Below, piece by piece: positions 1-5,441 of a stretch of 5,441 nucleotides of DNA. The notes beneath the pieces are model-generated. The model was not told the DNA's origin. It saw only the letters and a list, made by a program, of their open reading frames with translations, and ran no database searches. The first letter of the stretch is position 1, and every line of letters starts with the position of its first letter. This DNA is from Candidatus Zipacnadia bacterium. GTDB taxonomy: Bacteria > Armatimonadota > UBA5377 > JALGUK01. The DNA lies in assembly GCA_029820875.1 (NCBI GenBank), contig JALGUK010000168.1:1-5441 (forward strand), read 5' to 3'. The position numbers and the translations under genes are program-made.

Positions 1-471
1 AAGGCCACCGAGCGCCTGTTTCTGCCGTTGATACGGCAGATGGTGCCCGAGATTGTGGACATCAACCTCCCCATCGAGGGCATCTTTCACAACTTGGCCG
101 TCGTGTCCATTGACAAGCAGTACCCCGGGCACGCGAAGAAGGTCATGCACGCCCTGTGGGGTCTGGGGCAGATGATGCTGACGAAGGTCATCGTAGTCGT
201 GGACAAGGACTGCAACGTGCAGGACATGCAGGAGGTCATCTGGAAGGTAAGCACGCACATTGACCCCCGCCACGATGTCATATTCACCGAAGGCCCCGCC
301 GACGTGCTGGACTTCGCGACCCGGGTGCCCGACTACGGAACGAAGATGGGCATTGACGCGACGCGCAAGTGGAAGGAAGAGGGCTTCGAGCGCCGGTGGC
401 CGGATGAGTGCGTCATGCCCGACGAGGTGAAGCGGCGCGCGGATGAGCTTTGGGAGAAGCTCGGATTGTGA
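1..471 (+). CDS. UbiD-family decarboxylase, C-terminal fragment (5' end outside window)
   Basis: The frame is open from base 1 and ends at TGA 469-471, giving 156 residues. UbiD proteins are usually about 450-500 residues, so roughly two thirds lies upstream of the window. The family is recognisable from PGHAKKVMHALW (fragment residues 42-53), the following hydrophobic strand ending VIVVVDKD, a DPRHD segment, and KMGIDATRKW (115-124) near the C terminus. UbiD enzymes carry out reversible non-oxidative (de)carboxylation of aromatic or alpha,beta-unsaturated acids in the cytoplasm, using prenylated FMN made by UbiX. The catalytic glutamate pair lies in the missing part, so activity cannot be judged. 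The KEEGF tail and long charged C terminus differ from E. coli UbiD. The substrate could belong to ubiquinone or menaquinone synthesis or to aromatic degradation, and is not assignable here. The TTG at 28 and ATG at 40 are internal codons, not starts. Confidence 0.93.
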   Translation, partial: KATERLFLPLIRQMVPEIVDINLPIEGIFHNLAVVSIDKQYPGHAKKVMHALWGLGQMMLTKVIVVVDKDCNVQDMQEVIWKVSTHIDPRHDVIFTEGPADVLDFATRVPDYGTKMGIDATRKWKEEGFERRWPDECVMPDEVKRRADELWEKLGL

Positions 472-507
472 GGAATGGCATCCGGTGTGAAGACGTCGCC
501 TGTGGCA

Positions 508-536
508 TTGACGTGGCCCTGCTGATTGAGTACACT
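508..536 (+). promoter_or_regulatory. Putative sigma70-type promoter for the radical SAM operon
   Basis: TTGACG at 508-513 (5 of 6 matches to TTGACA) and TACACT at 531-536 (4 of 6 to TATAAT, keeping the key first, second and last bases) are separated by exactly 17 bases. Transcription would start near 543 and leave a leader of about 84 bases before ATG 627. The site lies in the only sizeable gap of the window, downstream of the UbiD-family gene. This is a consensus match by eye only. Confidence 0.45.
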
Positions 537-564
537 TGAGCACATAAACCGTCACCGGAACGTG

Positions 565-581
565 CTGCCGGTGCACGGCAG
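565..581 (+). promoter_or_regulatory. Leader hairpin 1
   Basis: CTGCCG (565-570) and CGGCAG (576-581) form a perfect 6-bp stem around a 5-base loop. A competing pairing of CGTGC (561-565) with GCACG (573-577) uses overlapping bases. No T-run follows, so it does not look like an intrinsic terminator. It falls within the predicted 5' leader of the downstream gene. Confidence 0.35.
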
Positions 582-588
582 GTATGGA

Positions 589-604
589 GCGCCGAAAGTG
601 GCGC
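589..604 (+). promoter_or_regulatory. Leader hairpin 2, just upstream of the ribosome binding site
   Basis: GCGCC (589-593) pairs with GGCGC (600-604) around the 6-base loop GAAAGT. It ends 10 bases before the AAAGGA ribosome binding site, so it could affect ribosome access. It matches no riboswitch class that I recognise. Confidence 0.35.
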
Positions 605-614
605 CTGAGCCACC

Positions 615-620
615 AAAGGA
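615..620 (+). promoter_or_regulatory. Ribosome binding site that decides the start of the fused radical SAM gene
   Basis: AAAGGA lies 6 bases before ATG 627. It directly abuts the in-frame TTG at 621, leaving no spacer for that codon. The spacing therefore favours ATG 627 over the two-codon-longer TTG start. Confidence 0.7.
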
Positions 621-626
621 TTGACG

Positions 627-3197
627 ATGACGGCATTACCTGACTCTGAACTTACCGATATTCTTCCCCGCGTTCAAAAGCCCAGCCGCTATCTGGGCCG
701 GGAGGTGAACGCGGTGCGCAAGGACCCCGGCGAGGTGGATGTGCGCATCGCGTTTGCATTCCCTGATTTGTATGATTTAGGCCTGCCGAACCTGGGCCTG
801 ATGATTCTGTACAACATCCTCAACCGCCAGCCGGGAGTCTGGGCGGAGCGAGTCTACCACCCCGCCATTGACATGGAGAACGAGCTTCGCAGACGCGGCC
901 TGCCGCTGTTTGCGCTTGAGAGCCGCTCGCCGTTGGGGGAGTTTGACGCCATCGGCTTCACACTCCAGCATGAGCTGAGTTATACGAATATCCTGAACAT
1001 GCTGGACCTGAGCGGCATACCATTGCTTTCGGCGGACCGTGGAGACGCCCATCCGCTGATTTTGGCCGGCGGGTTAGCGCAGGGAATACGCGAGACCAAG
1101 GGACTGCCGCGGGAGCAGCGACTCCGGCGTCTTGCGCAGATTGATGGGGCTTTCGTGCCGTGTCTTTTCGGCACGAAGACCCTTCCGGACGGCATGGTCG
1201 CAACTGATGCCGCCCCACGCACCATCCAGAAGCGGGTAATCGAGGACCTGGACAAGGCTCCGTTCCCGACAAGCTACATCGTTCCGTTTACCGAGCAGGT
1301 ACATGACCGCATCTCCCTGGAGGTTTTCCGCGGCTGCACACACGGCTGTCGCTTCTGCCAGGCGGGGATGATTGCCCGCCCCGTGCGTGAGCGGTCCATT
1401 GAGACTCTTGACCGCCTTATGTGCGACGTATTGGCTCGAACGGGATACGAACAAGTCGCCCTGGCATCCTTAAGCACCTGCGACTACAGCCGCATTCGAA
1501 CGCTCGTCGCCCGAGCGACAGAGCGTGCCGCGCCTCAGATGGTCAGCGTGTCTCTGCCGTCGCTGAGGCTCGATACTTTCGCGGTAGAACTGGCGGAGAT
1601 GTTGGAAACCGTCCGTCGAACCGGCCTAACGTTTGCCCCTGAGGCTGCAACACCCAGGTTGCGGAAGGTCATAAACAAGTGGCTTACCGACGAGGACCTC
1701 TTCGAGGTCATCCAGGCCGTATTCTCACGGGGTTGGGACCGTGTTAAGCTTTATTTCATGATTGGCTTGCCTACCGAACAGGAAGAGGACGTCCGGCGAA
1801 TCGCGCACCTGGTCAATGAGGTGGTACGGCGGGGTCGCCGGGTAAACCAGCGCGCGCACGTGAGCACGGGAATCGCAACGTTCGTCCCCAAGCCTCACAC
1901 GCCGTTCCAGTGGGAGCGTCAGATCAGCATCGCTGAAACGCTTGAGAAGCAGAGGCTGCTCGCCTCACTACTCAAGAGTCGGGTCAAGTTCGGGCGGCAC
2001 GACGCGCAGATGAGCGTGATTGAAGGTGTCATCTCGCGCGGAGACCGCCGCATCGGCAAAGTGCTGCTCGAGGCCCATCGGCTGGGCTGCAAGATGGACT
2101 CATGGCGCGAGCACTTCGAATTCGACAACTGGCGTCGCGCATTTGATGCCTCCGGCGTGGATCCCGACGAATATCTTCGGGAACGCGACCCCGAAATACC
2201 GCTGCCGTGGGATGTCATTGACCCGATGGTCGAGCACGGCCACCTGCTGCTGGAACGCGAGCGCGCTCTCGCGGGCGAGCTTACGCCGGATTGCCGGGAG
2301 GGCCAATGCAACCAGTGCGGCGTGATGTTGAGACTGATGGACCCGTGCATCAACCTCCTTGGAATGCCCCGAAGGCGCGAGGAGGATGCCGCTGCCGAGG
2401 GCCTGCAGGTGCCGAAGCAGCCCGAGCGGAAACCGCGCCAGAGGATGAGGTTCCGGTTTGCCAGGCGGGGGGAGATGCGCTTTCTTTCGCATCATGAAAC
2501 GGTTAACGCCATCGCCCGCGCACTGCGTAGGGCCCGAATTCCGGTCGCGTTCAGCCACGGATTTCACCCGCAGATGAAGCTTGCCCTCGGGACGGCTCTT
2601 CCGGTGGGGGTTGCAAGCGAGGGCGAGTATGCAGACGTCCTTTTGACGGATATCCTTAGCTCGCGGCAATTCGCGGAGCGCCTCAACGCCGAGCTGCCGG
2701 AGGGGATAAGTGTCCTGGCCGCCTGGGAAGCACCGCTCAAGGCGGCTTCCCTTGCGGCGGGAATCGTCGCTCAGGCTTATGAGATTACAATCCCGAACGC
2801 GATAAGCGGCGGGCCGGCGAAGGTTCAAACGCGCATTGACCGGATTGTCAAGAGTGATTCGCTGACTGTGGAGCGGCCGTCTAAAAAGCGTGTCCGACGG
2901 GTCGACATCCGCCCGCTCATCCAGCAGCTTCAGCTCGCCGAAGCCGGCACGGATGAAACCCGGGTGCACCTGTTCCTGAAGGACCACAACGGTGTCAAGG
3001 GGCGCCCGCAGGAGGTGGTGGAGGCGCTGATTGGAGACCATGCCGCGGGCTGGTTCCTCACCAAGGTCCGCAAGCTCGACTCTTTCGTCCGGCGGCGAGG
3101 AAGATTGGCCTCGGTCGCCGAAGAAGCCGTTCAGTCAAGCAGGGGAGGCAAAGAAGGTGGGGCAAACGAAGATCATGTCGAAGTACTACGGGGTTGA
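627..3197 (+). CDS. Fused radical SAM protein: TIGR03960-type module plus TIGR03936/DUF2344 module
   Basis: An 856-residue cytoplasmic protein of unknown reaction. The N-terminal part (about 1-170) resembles the B12-binding-like domain of TIGR03960, for example ELSYTNILNMLDLSGIPLL, but I see no D-x-H-x-x-G cobalamin motif. The radical SAM core follows, with the 4Fe-4S motif C237-x3-C241-x2-C244 (FRGCTHGCRFC), then APEAATPRLR and YFMIGLPTE. A cysteine cluster C556-x4-C561-x2-C564 closes this module. From about residue 607 the DUF2344 module begins (MRFRFARRGEMRFLSHHE, then SHGFHPQMKLALGTALPVGV). In many Firmicutes the two modules are adjacent separate genes, often near rng and rplU-rpmA; neither is seen here. 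Two oddities are visible: about 25-35 family residues appear missing after AGG (147-149), and the usual last cysteine of CGVC is Met567. The C-terminal tail is basic and low in complexity. The 3' end overlaps the next gene, suggesting coupled translation. Family assignment is firm; function is unknown. Confidence 0.92.
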   Translation: MTALPDSELTDILPRVQKPSRYLGREVNAVRKDPGEVDVRIAFAFPDLYDLGLPNLGLMILYNILNRQPGVWAERVYHPAIDMENELRRRGLPLFALESRSPLGEFDAIGFTLQHELSYTNILNMLDLSGIPLLSADRGDAHPLILAGGLAQGIRETKGLPREQRLRRLAQIDGAFVPCLFGTKTLPDGMVATDAAPRTIQKRVIEDLDKAPFPTSYIVPFTEQVHDRISLEVFRGCTHGCRFCQAGMIARPVRERSIETLDRLMCDVLARTGYEQVALASLSTCDYSRIRTLVARATERAAPQMVSVSLPSLRLDTFAVELAEMLETVRRTGLTFAPEAATPRLRKVINKWLTDEDLFEVIQAVFSRGWDRVKLYFMIGLPTEQEEDVRRIAHLVNEVVRRGRRVNQRAHVSTGIATFVPKPHTPFQWERQISIAETLEKQRLLASLLKSRVKFGRHDAQMSVIEGVISRGDRRIGKVLLEAHRLGCKMDSWREHFEFDNWRRAFDASGVDPDEYLRERDPEIPLPWDVIDPMVEHGHLLLERERALAGELTPDCREGQCNQCGVMLRLMDPCINLLGMPRRREEDAAAEGLQVPKQPERKPRQRMRFRFARRGEMRFLSHHETVNAIARALRRARIPVAFSHGFHPQMKLALGTALPVGVASEGEYADVLLTDILSSRQFAERLNAELPEGISVLAAWEAPLKAASLAAGIVAQAYEITIPNAISGGPAKVQTRIDRIVKSDSLTVERPSKKRVRRVDIRPLIQQLQLAEAGTDETRVHLFLKDHNGVKGRPQEVVEALIGDHAAGWFLTKVRKLDSFVRRRGRLASVAEEAVQSSRGGKEGGANEDHVEVLRG
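1152..1177 (+). repeat. Perfect 9-bp inverted repeat inside the radical SAM gene
   Basis: TTCGTGCCG (1152-1160) and CGGCACGAA (1169-1177) are perfect inverse complements around an 8-base loop, TGTCTTTT. One more G-U pair is possible in RNA (1151 with 1178). It lies within codons for the region between the B12-binding-like part and the radical SAM core, about 80 bases downstream of the apparent deletion point. No T-run follows the stem. Confidence 0.6.
3144..3148 (+). promoter_or_regulatory. Ribosome binding site inside the upstream gene, favouring GTG 3157 for the AmrS gene
   Basis: GGAGG, within AGGGGAGG (3141-3148), is 8 bases from the in-frame GTG at 3157. The alternative ATG at 3175 has only GGTGG (3156-3160), 14 bases away. 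On ribosome-binding grounds GTG 3157 is preferred, while codon type favours ATG 3175. Confidence 0.55.
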
Positions 3198-4209
3198 ACT
3201 GAAAGAGGCGATGTTGTGGGAGCCTGCGGACGGGGGCCGGGTGCACTGCTACCTTTGCGAGCAGCACTGCAAAATCGCCGACGGCAACCTGGGACTTTGC
3301 GGGGTACGCGAGGCTCACGACGGAAAGCTGTATACGGCGGTCTACGGGCTGGCCATCGCAGGCCATGTGGACCCTATCGAGAAAAAGCCTCTGTTTCACT
3401 TCCACCCGGGAACGACTGCGATGTCCGTCGCCACGCCCGGGTGCAACTTCCGCTGCCGCTGGTGCCAGAACTACAACATCTCCCAGATGACCAAGGGCCC
3501 GAACCGGTTTCTCGAGGGGAGTAATCTTCCTCCGGAGAAGCTGGTCGCCGTGGCCGCGCAGCACCACAGCAAGAGCATCGCCTACACCTACACCGAGCCG
3601 ACTATCTTCTTCGAATACGCCTACGACGCCTCGCGGCTGGCGCGCGATAGGGATATTTGCAACGTTTTTGTCTCCAACGGGTATATGACCGCCCAGGCCC
3701 TCGAGACGATTGAGCCGTATCTGGACGGGATCAACGTTGACCTCAAGTCCTTCAATGACGACACATACCGCCGGCTCATCGGGGCACGCCTTGAACCGGT
3801 GCTTGAGTCGCTCAGGCGTATCAGCCGAACCGATTTGTGGCTCGAGGTGACGACACTTGTCATCCCCGGGGTTAACGATTCGGACGACGAGCTGAGACGC
3901 ATCGCGGATTTCATCGTCGGCCTGGGGCCGCATATTCCCTGGCACGTCAGCCGCTACTATCCGGACTATGAGTTCAATGCTCCCGCCACGCCGATTGAGA
4001 CACTGGCGCGCGCCAGGCAGATAGGCCTGGACGCAGGGCTGCGATACGTCTATACGGGCAACCTCCCGGGTGATGAGGGAGAGAACACGTATTGCCCTGG
4101 GTGTGGGGAAATCGTCATCCGCAGGGTGGGCTACCGAATCCTGGCCAACCGCGTCCGCGACCACAAGTGTCCCGACTGCGGCACGTTCATAGACGGAGTC
4201 GGGCTTTGA
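3157..4209 (+). CDS. amrS: AmmeMemoRadiSam system radical SAM enzyme (AmrS)
   Basis: A 350-residue protein from GTG 3157, or 344 residues if translation starts at ATG 3175; the start is uncertain. An N-terminal cysteine cluster (C31-x2-C34-x3-C38, then C48 in LGLCGVRE) precedes the radical SAM motif C96-x3-C100-x2-C103 (GCNFRCRWCQNYNIS). After it come AYTYTEPTIFFEY, DLKSFNDDTYRRL and TTLVIPGVND, typical of the AmrS/PflA-activase-like family. A C-terminal zinc-ribbon-like pair, C313-x2-C316 and C338-x2-C341, ends the protein, as is usual in AmrS. The family binds a 4Fe-4S cluster and cleaves SAM; its physiological substrate is not established. It is named for co-occurrence with AMMECR1-domain and Memo-like proteins, neither of which is in this window. 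The gene overlaps the 3' end of the fused radical SAM gene by 41 bases (23 from ATG 3175). The resemblance to pyruvate formate-lyase activases is real, but the N- and C-terminal cysteine clusters point to AmrS. Confidence 0.9.
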   Translation: MGQTKIMSKYYGVELKEAMLWEPADGGRVHCYLCEQHCKIADGNLGLCGVREAHDGKLYTAVYGLAIAGHVDPIEKKPLFHFHPGTTAMSVATPGCNFRCRWCQNYNISQMTKGPNRFLEGSNLPPEKLVAVAAQHHSKSIAYTYTEPTIFFEYAYDASRLARDRDICNVFVSNGYMTAQALETIEPYLDGINVDLKSFNDDTYRRLIGARLEPVLESLRRISRTDLWLEVTTLVIPGVNDSDDELRRIADFIVGLGPHIPWHVSRYYPDYEFNAPATPIETLARARQIGLDAGLRYVYTGNLPGDEGENTYCPGCGEIVIRRVGYRILANRVRDHKCPDCGTFIDGVGL

Positions 4210-4210
4210 G

Positions 4211-4224
4211 CATTCCGCGGAATG
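4211..4224 (+). promoter_or_regulatory. Perfect 14-bp palindrome after the AmrS stop codon
   Basis: CATTCCGCGGAATG is its own reverse complement and begins one base after the TGA. An 8-bp palindrome, TGAATTCA, follows at 4226-4233. The two occupy half of the 47-base gap before the dehydrogenase gene. There is no loop and no T-run, so a dimeric-protein operator is more likely than a terminator. Its function is unproven and chance is possible. Confidence 0.35.
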
Positions 4225-4243
4225 TTGAATTCACAACTGAAGC

Positions 4244-4250
4244 AAGGTGA
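4244..4250 (+). promoter_or_regulatory. Ribosome binding site of the dehydrogenase gene
   Basis: AAGGTGA lies 6 bases before ATG 4257. It is a one-mismatch version of the AAGGAGA/AAGGAGG type at good spacing, and it supports that start. Confidence 0.65.
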
Positions 4251-4256
4251 GCGATA

Positions 4257-5150
4257 ATGGACCTGAAAGTCGGCTTCATCGGGCTGGGCATCATGGGCCG
4301 CCCGATGGCCAAGAACCTCATCAATGCCGGCTATGAGCTGACAGTCTGGAACCGCAGCCGGCCCGGCATTGACGAACTCACAAGTGCAGGCGCCGCCGCC
4401 GGTGAGTCGGCCGCCGATGTCGCCCGCAAGACCGACGTTGTCATCACGATGCTGCCCGACTCCCCGGACGTCGAGCAGGTGATACTGGGCGCAAGCGGCG
4501 TTCTCGAGGGCGCCCGCGCCGGCATGACCGTAATCGACATGAGCACCATCTCTCCGAAGGTCACGCGGGAGATTGCAAGCACCCTCAAAGAACGCGATGT
4601 TTCGATGCTGGATGCGCCCGTCAGCGGCGGTGACACCGGGGCGGCCGCCGGCACGCTCTCGATTATGGTCGGAGGCGACCGAGAAGTTTTCGAGAGGCAC
4701 CGTCCGCTGTTTGAGGTGATGGGTAAGAACATCGTTTACGCAGGCACAAACGGCATGGGCCAGACGTTCAAGCTCTGCAACCAGACGGTCGCGGCGCTCA
4801 ACATCATGTCCATGTGCGAAGGTCTGGTCCTGGCCGCGAAGGCCGGTGCCGACCTTGACGCGGTGATTGAGGCCGTCGGCGCAGGCGCTGCAGGGTCGTG
4901 GATGATGACGAACCTTGCGCCGAAGGTGGCCGACCGCGACTATGCGCCCGGGTTCATGGTAAGGCTCCAGCAGAAGGACCTCCGGCTGGTCCTTGAACTG
5001 GCGCGGGAGCTGGACCTGCCTATGCCCGGGGTTGCGCTCGCCAATCAGCTCTTCCGAGTGGTCGAGGCAAGCGGGGAGGGAGACCTTGGCACACAGGCTC
5101 TCATTAAGGCTTATGAACGCCTGGCGGGGACTGATGTCGGAGGGCGGTAA
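4257..5150 (+). CDS. NAD(P)-dependent beta-hydroxyacid dehydrogenase (3-hydroxyisobutyrate dehydrogenase/GarR family)
   Basis: A complete 297-residue cytoplasmic enzyme, the normal length for the family. The Rossmann motif GLGIMG (9-14) is followed by the second strand ending VWNRS (30-34). DAPVSGG (119-125) is the substrate-binding signature, GMGQTFKLCN (166-175) carries the catalytic lysine K172 and N175, and KDL at 240-242 is the conserved C-terminal contact. Members reversibly oxidise short 3-hydroxy acids or reduce semialdehydes: 3-hydroxyisobutyrate, tartronate semialdehyde, or succinic semialdehyde and glyoxylate. The exact substrate cannot be read from the sequence. Arg33 after the second strand, in place of an acidic residue, suggests NADPH preference (inference). 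The ATG start is supported by AAGGTGA 6 bases upstream and by the Rossmann fold beginning immediately. The 47-base gap from amrS and the 3-base gap to the next gene suggest an operon, but no metabolic link to the radical SAM genes is evident. Confidence 0.93.
   Translation: MDLKVGFIGLGIMGRPMAKNLINAGYELTVWNRSRPGIDELTSAGAAAGESAADVARKTDVVITMLPDSPDVEQVILGASGVLEGARAGMTVIDMSTISPKVTREIASTLKERDVSMLDAPVSGGDTGAAAGTLSIMVGGDREVFERHRPLFEVMGKNIVYAGTNGMGQTFKLCNQTVAALNIMSMCEGLVLAAKAGADLDAVIEAVGAGAAGSWMMTNLAPKVADRDYAPGFMVRLQQKDLRLVLELARELDLPMPGVALANQLFRVVEASGEGDLGTQALIKAYERLAGTDVGGR
5139..5143 (+). promoter_or_regulatory. Ribosome binding site inside the end of the dehydrogenase gene, for the hydrolase
   Basis: GGAGG at 5139-5143 lies within the last codons of the dehydrogenase gene, 10 bases before ATG 5154. 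It favours that start over the in-frame ATG 5187, which has only a GGGGCG stretch upstream. Confidence 0.55.
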
Positions 5151-5153
5151 GAG

Positions 5154-5441
5154 ATGCGAGAGTCGCCCCTTACGGGGCGTAGCGGTATGATACTGTTTCC
5201 TTTATTCCTCTGCTTCATGCTTGGGGCGAGCCTGTTGCTTGCACGGGGAGATAAAGGCCGCGCCTTCGTGGACCATTATATCTCGGAGGTGGACGGTTCA
5301 CGCCAGGAGTACGGCGTCTACGTCCCCGCGCGAAAGCCGCCGTCGCCGGACGGGTACCCGACCGTGCTTCACTTTCACGGTTACGGTTGGTCTGTCAGCA
5401 GTTCGTTCTCCGACTTCCAGAAGCAATGGGCGGATGACCAC
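5154..5441 (+). CDS. Putative exported alpha/beta hydrolase (esterase/peptidase-like), N-terminal fragment
   Basis: The frame is open from ATG 5154 to the window end, giving 96 residues with the 3' part missing. Residues 12-30, MILFPLFLCFMLGASLLLA, form a hydrophobic segment that reads as a signal peptide or membrane anchor; there is no lipobox. After it, EYGVYVPARKP is followed by PTVLHFHGYGW, with H73-F74-H75-G76-Y77-G78. This order (a strand ending in 'YVP', then HGxG) is typical of secreted alpha/beta hydrolases such as PHB-depolymerase-like esterases and S9-like peptidases, where HG-x-G forms the oxyanion hole. The nucleophile serine and the rest of the triad would lie beyond the window, so the exact class is open. 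ATG 5154 has GGAGG 10 bases upstream. The alternative ATG 5187 would start directly at the signal peptide, but with no positively charged n-region. It follows the dehydrogenase stop by three bases, so co-transcription is likely. Confidence 0.75.
   Translation, partial: MRESPLTGRSGMILFPLFLCFMLGASLLLARGDKGRAFVDHYISEVDGSRQEYGVYVPARKPPSPDGYPTVLHFHGYGWSVSSSFSDFQKQWADDH
5164..5179 (+). promoter_or_regulatory. GC-rich hairpin between the two possible starts of the hydrolase gene
   Basis: CGCCCC (5164-5169) and GGGGCG (5174-5179) form a perfect 6-bp stem with the 4-base loop TTAC. It begins 14 bases after the dehydrogenase stop. No T-run follows, so it is not a good terminator. It could impede translation initiation, or be a weak attenuator if the true start is 5187. 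Confidence 0.4.

Noticed and set aside
621..623. TTG as start of the fused radical SAM gene
   Set aside because: It abuts AAAGGA with no spacer, while ATG 627 two codons later has ideal spacing.
627..1140. Cobalamin-binding D-x-H-x-x-G motif in the N-terminal domain of the fused radical SAM protein
   Set aside because: No such motif is present, so true B12 binding is not claimed; only fold-level resemblance to this family's N-terminal domain is.
1421..1642. Small forward-strand open frames nested in the radical SAM genes (also 2020-2325, 2291-2497 and 3216-3524)
   Set aside because: They are out-of-frame readings within strongly supported genes, with no ribosome binding site and no recognisable product.
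2100..3041. A 313-codon open frame on the minus strand opposite the fused radical SAM gene
   Set aside because: No recognisable motif, rich in Arg/Pro/His as expected of an antisense shadow, and fully covered by a well-supported gene.
3031..3156. Longer N-terminal extension of AmrS starting at 3031
   Set aside because: It would overlap the upstream gene by 167 bases; the extension is Ser/Pro/Arg-rich with no family similarity, and a strong GGAGG site precedes GTG 3157.
3058..4164. A 368-codon open frame on the minus strand opposite amrS
   Set aside because: It mirrors the codon phase of a clearly recognisable gene, has no recognisable domain and no start context, and is the kind of long antisense frame common in GC-rich coding DNA.
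4230..4258. Promoter-like TTCACA-N17-GATAAT
   Set aside because: The match is good (5 of 6 in both boxes), but the -10 box overlaps ATG 4257. Transcription would begin inside the gene, beyond its start and ribosome binding site, with no usable later start before the Rossmann motif.

Overview
The window is a bacterial chromosome segment, roughly 60% GC by eye, with five genes. All lie on the + strand and are tightly packed. The first and last genes are cut by the window edges. Nothing suggests a mobile element, phage, CRISPR array or RNA gene. The lineage cannot be fixed from the sequence. Gene content and style would fit an environmental Chloroflexota-like or deltaproteobacteria-like anaerobe or facultative bacterium, but that is a weak inference.

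Layout: positions 1-471 hold the C-terminal third of a UbiD-family prenylated-FMN decarboxylase. A gap of about 155 bases (472-626) follows. It contains a plausible sigma70-type promoter and two small hairpins ahead of a clear ribosome binding site. Positions 627-3197 encode an 856-residue radical SAM protein that joins a TIGR03960-type B12-binding-like/radical SAM module to a TIGR03936/DUF2344 module. In many bacteria these two parts are separate adjacent genes. Overlapping its 3' end is an AmrS-type radical SAM enzyme of the AmmeMemoRadiSam family (to 4209). After 47 bases carrying a perfect 14-bp palindrome comes a complete beta-hydroxyacid dehydrogenase (3-hydroxyisobutyrate dehydrogenase/GarR family, 4257-5150). 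Three bases after its stop begins the N-terminal part of a probably exported alpha/beta hydrolase, which runs off the end.

Genes two to five look like one transcription unit starting near 540. The two radical SAM genes overlap and are probably translationally coupled. The dehydrogenase and hydrolase are also closely spaced, but no shared pathway with the radical SAM pair is evident. The oddest points are an apparent in-frame loss of about 25-35 residues in the N-terminal module of the fused radical SAM protein, a missing cysteine in its downstream cysteine cluster, and the pairing of two functionally obscure radical SAM families in one overlapping unit. I see no clear sign of an undescribed defence or mobile system.
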